Shown here piece by piece: positions 6,875 through 10,355 of a stretch of DNA of 10,355 nt. Below the pieces are notes generated by a model. The model was given only the letters and a program-made list of their open reading frames with translations. It made no database searches and was not told the origin of the DNA. Made by a program: the position numbers and the translations under genes. Each line of letters begins with the position of its first letter. The stretch's first letter is position 1. Origin of the DNA: Nitrososphaerales archaeon TH1177 (lineage in GTDB: Archaea > Thermoproteota > Nitrososphaeria > Nitrososphaerales > Nitrososphaeraceae); contig JAATVJ010000104.1 of NCBI GenBank assembly GCA_014523515.1, positions 1-10,355 of the forward strand, written 5' to 3'.

Positions 6875-7006
6875 ATGAGCCAAGCAAGTAGTTTTGTAAA
6901 AGAAATTAATAATAATATCAAGTATCGCTTTAAATTGTATGATAATGTATTATATTCTATTCTATTCTATATAACAAAAATATATTTTTCTCTTTATTAT
7001 TCTTAA
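6875..7006 (+). CDS. Candidate small protein (43 aa), unknown
   Basis: An open frame of 43 codons begins at ATG 6875 and ends at TAA 7004. The predicted peptide starts MSQASSFVKEINNNIK, has a basic middle (KYRFK) and a hydrophobic, tyrosine-rich C-terminal half (about residues 25-43) that could be a membrane segment. A TATA-like box at the right distance supports it. Against it, part of the frame is a TTCTA tandem repeat (YSILFY), the region is AT-rich, and a frame of this length can arise by chance. I recognise no family. It could be a small membrane peptide, a gene remnant, or no gene. Confidence 0.28.
   Translation: MSQASSFVKEINNNIKYRFKLYDNVLYSILFYITKIYFSLYYS
6953..6972 (+). repeat. Short tandem repeat, TTCTA units
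   Basis: About three consecutive TTCTA units flanked by TATA on both sides. It falls inside the candidate small open frame. Such tracts can change length by slippage. Confidence 0.7.
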
Positions 7007-7145
7007 AATAGAATAAATACAAATATCTTAATAGCATAAAATATAATACACTATATAATTTTCTTTTTTTTAATCTCTCTTCTATATTAGGAACATTATT
7101 TATTATTAAGCTAGTATCAACTTTATATGTATATAGTGAAGAAAT

Positions 7146-7835
7146 ATGATGTCTCCAATAGAGTTTTCACTTCAAGTTATTTTAGTTTCTACTTCTGGAG
7201 TCTTATCTCCAGGTCCTCTTTTTTTTATTAATCTTCTATATGGAAGTAGATATGGATCTTTTGTAGGATTAAAAATAGCGTCAGGGCATGCCATAATAGA
7301 ATTTCTTTTAGTCATGGCATTGTCATATAGTTTGTATACATTTTCATCCATATATGTCTCAGATGTAACATTCAAGTTGATAGGATTGATAGGAGGAATT
7401 TTTATCTTGATTTTTTCAATTTTACAAATAAATTTGATTCTAAGAGACAAAAAATATCCTACTACTACTATTCCTACTACCAATTCTTCAGAAATTACTG
7501 ATACAAAATTCCATGTTAGAAATCCTATATTGGCAGGATTTATTTTTACAATACTCAATCCATTCTTTCTTGTATGGTGGTTTACTATAGGTTCGAAAAT
7601 GATTTCTGATTCTCTAATTAATTTTGGAATAGTTGAGGGAACATCATTAGTTTTCTTTTCTCATATTTGGATGGATTATTTTTGGCTATGGTTTACATCT
7701 TTTATGATCAATAAAGGTAAATCTGTTATTAAAGAAAAAGTATATCGAATCTTTGTATTTGCAATAAGTGTTATGCTTGGAATTTATGGAGTGTATTTGT
7801 TATTTGTGAGTTTAAGCACATATATAGAGTTATAA
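7146..7835 (+). CDS. LysE/RhtB-family exporter (amino-acid/metabolite efflux)
   Basis: Membrane exporter of the LysE/RhtB superfamily, which expels amino acids or related metabolites across the cytoplasmic membrane; the substrate cannot be told from sequence. It has 229 residues, slightly longer than the usual 200-215. Seen: first helix with the family motif SPGP (21-24), then Gly-rich helix packing (GSRYGSFVGLKIASGHA, 33-49), the second helix pair (54-100) with GLIGGIFIL, a hydrophilic loop (101-125), NPFFLVWW (138-145, the family's LNP-x-x-x-W region), and two more helices to the end: about six membrane segments. The central loop has a run of Thr/Pro codons (7458-7482) absent from the decayed twin. 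The start is ATGATG at 7146/7149; both copies keep it. A TATA-like stretch lies at 7121-7130, so the message has little or no leader. The decayed paralogue at 1406 is in the same orientation 5740 bases upstream. Confidence 0.93.
   Translation: MMSPIEFSLQVILVSTSGVLSPGPLFFINLLYGSRYGSFVGLKIASGHAIIEFLLVMALSYSLYTFSSIYVSDVTFKLIGLIGGIFILIFSILQINLILRDKKYPTTTIPTTNSSEITDTKFHVRNPILAGFIFTILNPFFLVWWFTIGSKMISDSLINFGIVEGTSLVFFSHIWMDYFWLWFTSFMINKGKSVIKEKVYRIFVFAISVMLGIYGVYLLFVSLSTYIEL
7458..7482 (+). repeat. ACT-rich triplet tract inside the exporter gene
   Basis: A CCT/ACT/ATT triplet run encodes the Thr/Pro-rich cytoplasmic loop (PTTTIPTT). The decayed copy is six codons shorter here while staying in frame, so this tract is the variable point between the two copies. 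Triplet slippage is a likely cause. Confidence 0.6.
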
Positions 7836-7910
7836 CAATAACAAAAATTGAACTAATTATATTTTAATAAATTTATTTATAAAATTCTTTTTATTATAAA
7901 TTATATATGA

Positions 7911-7930
7911 ATAATATTTTTTTTATTTGA
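7911..7930 (+). terminator. T-rich terminator tract between convergent genes
   Basis: An eight-T run (7917-7924) lies in the 146-base gap between the exporter stop (7835) and the BtuF-like gene stop (7982, minus). It would stop exporter transcripts before they run antisense into the next gene. Confidence 0.45.
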
Positions 7931-7981
7931 GAATCCAAATATTTTGAGTTTACTACTCTAGTATACTCACTTTTCATTAGC

Positions 7982-8941
7982 TTAATTATCGAGTTTAACA
8001 TATGAATTTTCAGGAATTTTAATATCTTTAGATTCATTTGGAGAAATAATTTTTGCCAAAATTTCTATTCCAGTTATTGTTCGTGGTCCAGGTTTACTAA
8101 AATAAGATCCTGCATCTACTGCATATAATTCATTATTTTTTATTGCTCTCAAATTGTTCCATTCTCTATTTTTGTTTAAATTGGTATTTTTAAATTCTTT
8201 AATTGTTCTATCTATGTTAAATCCGCATGGCATGAGAATTATTTTATCAGGATCAAATCTTATTATCTCTTCTAGTGAAGTTCTTCTGGATTGTTCTTTA
8301 GATTTGCTTAGACCGTTTATACCTCCAGCAATCCCGACCATTTCAGGAACCCAATGACCTGCAGTAAAAAATGGATCTATCCATTCTAGACATAAAATTC
8401 TAGGTATCTTCTTCTTCTTTTCCTTTTTGTTATTTTTTAATTCATTAATTTTTTTAATTTCATTTATTTTACTTTTAAGTGAGTTTACTAAATTTTGTCC
8501 TTCTTTGGTTTTTCCAACATTTTCTGCTATTTCATAAATATTGTCAAAGATATCAGATAAACTATGAGGATCCATTATGAGTAGTTGGGGATTATAGCCT
8601 AATATTGATATAGCACGTTTTATTTCTTTTGTAAATGGTGAACATACTTCACATATTCCTTGTGCAACAATAAGATCTGGTTTTAATTCCTTTAAGATTT
8701 TGTCATTTACAACATATATATCCTTTCCATTACTAAAAAGTTCCACAATTTTATCTTCAATTTCCTTAGAAGAGATTGTTGATGCATCAAATGATGAATT
8801 TATTACTCTTGGCTTTGTTTTTGCCTCATTTGGATAATTGCATTCATGAGTAACACCAATGATTTGAGAATCTACTCCTATTTCATACAGTATTTCTGTA
8901 GCACTAGGCAAAAATGATATTATTCTTTTTTCAGCAATCAA
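7982..8941 (-). CDS. BtuF-like cobalamin-binding / ABC substrate-binding fold protein without signal peptide
   Basis: Protein of 319 residues with the helical-backbone periplasmic-binding fold of BtuF/FepB (COG0614 type). Motifs: RIISFLPSATEI (6-17, the family opening), GVTHECNYP (29-37), PDLIVAQ (88-94), C97-EVC100-SPF, EWIDPFFTAGHWVPEM (186-201), GG (near 206) and FDPDKIILMPCG. A lysine-rich insert (163-178) joins the two lobes. No signal peptide or lipobox is seen, so unlike BtuF it may stay in the cytoplasm; many bacteria and archaea carry such signal-less versions annotated as cobalamin-binding. Ammonia-oxidising archaea make cobalamin, which fits, but binding is not shown and no permease or ATPase gene is adjacent. 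The start is TTG at 8941: an in-frame TAA lies upstream with no ATG or GTG between, and the conserved RIISFLPSATE begins five codons later. A TATA-like stretch lies around 8971-8978. It converges on the exporter gene. Confidence 0.9.
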   Translation of the reverse strand: MIAEKRIISFLPSATEILYEIGVDSQIIGVTHECNYPNEAKTKPRVINSSFDASTISSKEIEDKIVELFSNGKDIYVVNDKILKELKPDLIVAQGICEVCSPFTKEIKRAISILGYNPQLLIMDPHSLSDIFDNIYEIAENVGKTKEGQNLVNSLKSKINEIKKINELKNNKKEKKKKIPRILCLEWIDPFFTAGHWVPEMVGIAGGINGLSKSKEQSRRTSLEEIIRFDPDKIILMPCGFNIDRTIKEFKNTNLNKNREWNNLRAIKNNELYAVDAGSYFSKPGPRTITGIEILAKIISPNESKDIKIPENSYVKLDN

Positions 8942-9133
8942 ATAATGTAAATTATAGTATGAATAATTCTTTATTTAAGATTTTGGAATAAAAATGCTAA
9001 TTATTATTCTTTCCAATATTATAAAAATTAATAGTAATTATAGCAAGATAACCATTAAATTAATTGTAGTACTTTTATGGATGGAAATACAAAGTTGTAA
9101 TAAAACTTAATAATTTTGTTATATCAATTAATT

Positions 9134-10355
9134 TTAAGAATCATTACCATTATTATTATTATCTTTAGAACTATTAAAAAATATTAAAATTATTTTTGGA
9201 TATTCTAAAGCAATATTTGCTTTCTTTAACAATATTTGAATCTCTTTTAGATTAGAAAAGATCATGAACATTTGATTTATGTAATTTTCTAATACCAATT
9301 TTTGATTTTCAAGCTCTTTTATATTATTTATTAATTGTATTCGCTTTTGTTTCAATAATTCGACAAGCAATTTTATTGTTCGATATTTATCTAGTTCAGA
9401 TATTAGAGATTGTTTATCAATAATAATGTTATTGCTTTTATCATCGGATTGATCAAATTCTCCAAATGATAAAATAGAATTAATATCTTCAATATCTTTT
9501 TCTGATATTCCTAATCTTAAAAGTTTTTGTAATGTGTCTCCTATATGTTGTTGAGACATTTGTACTATTCTATTATTAGTTATTCGTATAGTTAAAGCGT
9601 TAATTTCATTTTGTAAATCTTCAGCCTTCTTCCTAAAACTTACAATATCATCATATTCATTCAAATCAATAAAAAATTTTTCTATAACTTCTTTAGGATT
9701 AATATTATTTGCTTTTGAAATCTCTATAATTGTATTATATATCGTTTTCAATTCTTTAAAACCCATTCCTATATTTTCAAGTTCTTGATTTTTAGAAAGC
9801 TTTAAATGAATAAAATCTATTTGTTTTTCAATTTCTTTTTTGTTATTTTCTAATTGTTCTATTTCATGTATTTTCTTATCTCTTATTTCATTTTGATCTT
9901 CTAGAAATTTATCAAAATAGATTAGTTCTAAAGATTTTGTAACAATTTTATTTACATCATATTCTTGGCTTCTTATTCCACGAAGACAATCTACAAATAA
10001 GGGTATATCATCAAATGGTATTTCCATATTAGTAAGCTCTTCTTTTATATCTTTATGCCAATTAATTACATCTACCGAAGTATTGTTATTCTCTATTAGC
10101 GATTTTTGATTTTCTTCTAAATTTGATATTTCTTTATTTAATTCTAATATAGTTTCATGCTTATTTTCAATCTGTCTTTCAAGTTCTTTTATTTCCCTCT
10201 TTTTTGTATTTATATAGTTTGGAATCTGAGAAGGAAAAACAATTTCTGACATGTTTACTGTTTCAGCTAAATATTTTCCAATTTGTTCAGGGGCAATTTC
10301 CAATATCTGACATTTATTATAAATTTCTGTCATGAAATTTTCAAATTGCTCTTCA
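9134..10355 (-). CDS. Long coiled-coil protein of a family expanded in soil Thaumarchaeota (5' end outside window)
   Basis: At least 406 residues; the frame runs off the right edge (codons E-E-Q-F-E-N-F precede the ATG at 10333), so the true start is probably outside the window and the ATG is internal. Numbering from that ATG: a helical region with AEQIGKYL-type packing (about 12-30) and FPSQIPNYI (33-41), a first coiled coil (42-85), a short domain around IPFDDIPLFVDCLRGI (104-119), a second coiled coil (140-185), FKELKTIYNTI (192-202) with NNINPKEVIEKFF, a third coil (230-255), and a last coil (325-365). It ends in an Asn/Asp/Ser-rich tail. From memory, Nitrososphaera and Nitrosocosmicus genomes carry many such proteins, some with an N-terminal helix-turn-helix-like part; function unknown. 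The fold suggests a scaffold or regulator acting in the cytoplasm. No DNA-binding motif is visible in this fragment. Confidence 0.82.
   Translation of the reverse strand, partial: EEQFENFMTEIYNKCQILEIAPEQIGKYLAETVNMSEIVFPSQIPNYINTKKREIKELERQIENKHETILELNKEISNLEENQKSLIENNNTSVDVINWHKDIKEELTNMEIPFDDIPLFVDCLRGIRSQEYDVNKIVTKSLELIYFDKFLEDQNEIRDKKIHEIEQLENNKKEIEKQIDFIHLKLSKNQELENIGMGFKELKTIYNTIIEISKANNINPKEVIEKFFIDLNEYDDIVSFRKKAEDLQNEINALTIRITNNRIVQMSQQHIGDTLQKLLRLGISEKDIEDINSILSFGEFDQSDDKSNNIIIDKQSLISELDKYRTIKLLVELLKQKRIQLINNIKELENQKLVLENYINQMFMIFSNLKEIQILLKKANIALEYPKIILIFFNSSKDNNNNGNDS

Larger units (their letters stand above)
6710..7145. other. AT-rich spacer before the intact exporter gene
   Basis: This stretch is extremely AT-rich. 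It contains a short tandem repeat (TTCTA, about three copies, 6955-6970), one candidate small gene (listed separately) and, at the right end, TATA-like sequence (7121-7136) that may serve the exporter gene. The last 25 bases or so before the exporter ATG resemble those before the decayed copy (both contain AACTTT followed by ATGTATA), so the duplication probably included some promoter sequence. No RNA gene or hairpin of note was seen. Confidence 0.45.

Noticed and set aside
6953..6972. The TTCTA repeat as a CRISPR or origin repeat
   Set aside because: The units are five bases, directly adjacent, about three in number and without spacers; this is simple slippage DNA.
1406..7835. The exporter duplication as an insertion-sequence or transposon event
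   Set aside because: No transposase, terminal inverted repeats or target duplications were seen around either copy.

Overview
The window is very AT-rich and reads as archaeal chromosome, most likely from an ammonia-oxidising Thaumarchaeon (Nitrososphaeria; Nitrososphaera/Nitrosocosmicus-like). The assignment rests on three things: the long coiled-coil protein at the right edge, which resembles a family I remember as many-copied in soil Thaumarchaeota; an Af1521-like macro domain; and several genes whose ATG lies about 26 bases after a TATA-like box, the archaeal leaderless arrangement. It is inference, not proof. No rRNA, tRNA, CRISPR array, transposase or phage gene was seen.

Left part (1-2430, plus strand): the 3' part of a class III sirtuin (NAD-dependent protein deacylase) is followed by a stand-alone macro-domain protein. 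The two form a plausible functional pair, because sirtuins release O-acyl-ADP-ribose and macro domains bind or hydrolyse such ADP-ribose products. Next comes a broken copy of a LysE/RhtB-type exporter gene (1406 to about 1850), then a small soluble protein of unknown function (154 aa).

Middle (2529-6709): a secreted Asp-box (sialidase-like beta-propeller) protein and a polytopic membrane protein of unknown family, both on the minus strand. Divergently from the latter runs a secreted two-cysteine protein of an uncharacterised family. These are cell-envelope genes, each apparently transcribed on its own.

Right part (6710-10355): a 436-base AT-rich gap with a possible 43-aa small gene, then the intact LysE/RhtB-type exporter whose decayed twin lies 5.74 kb upstream. 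On the minus strand follow a signal-less BtuF-like cobalamin-binding protein and the long coiled-coil protein, which is cut by the window edge.

The most interesting points are the sirtuin-macro pair with a visible YxxR acyl-specificity motif, and the intact/decayed exporter pair with uneven divergence that suggests gene conversion. Three minus-strand genes apparently start at TTG, and there are three genes without a recognisable family. I do not see a coherent, clearly new multi-gene system. Genes are mostly single units separated by AT-rich spacers, not operons.
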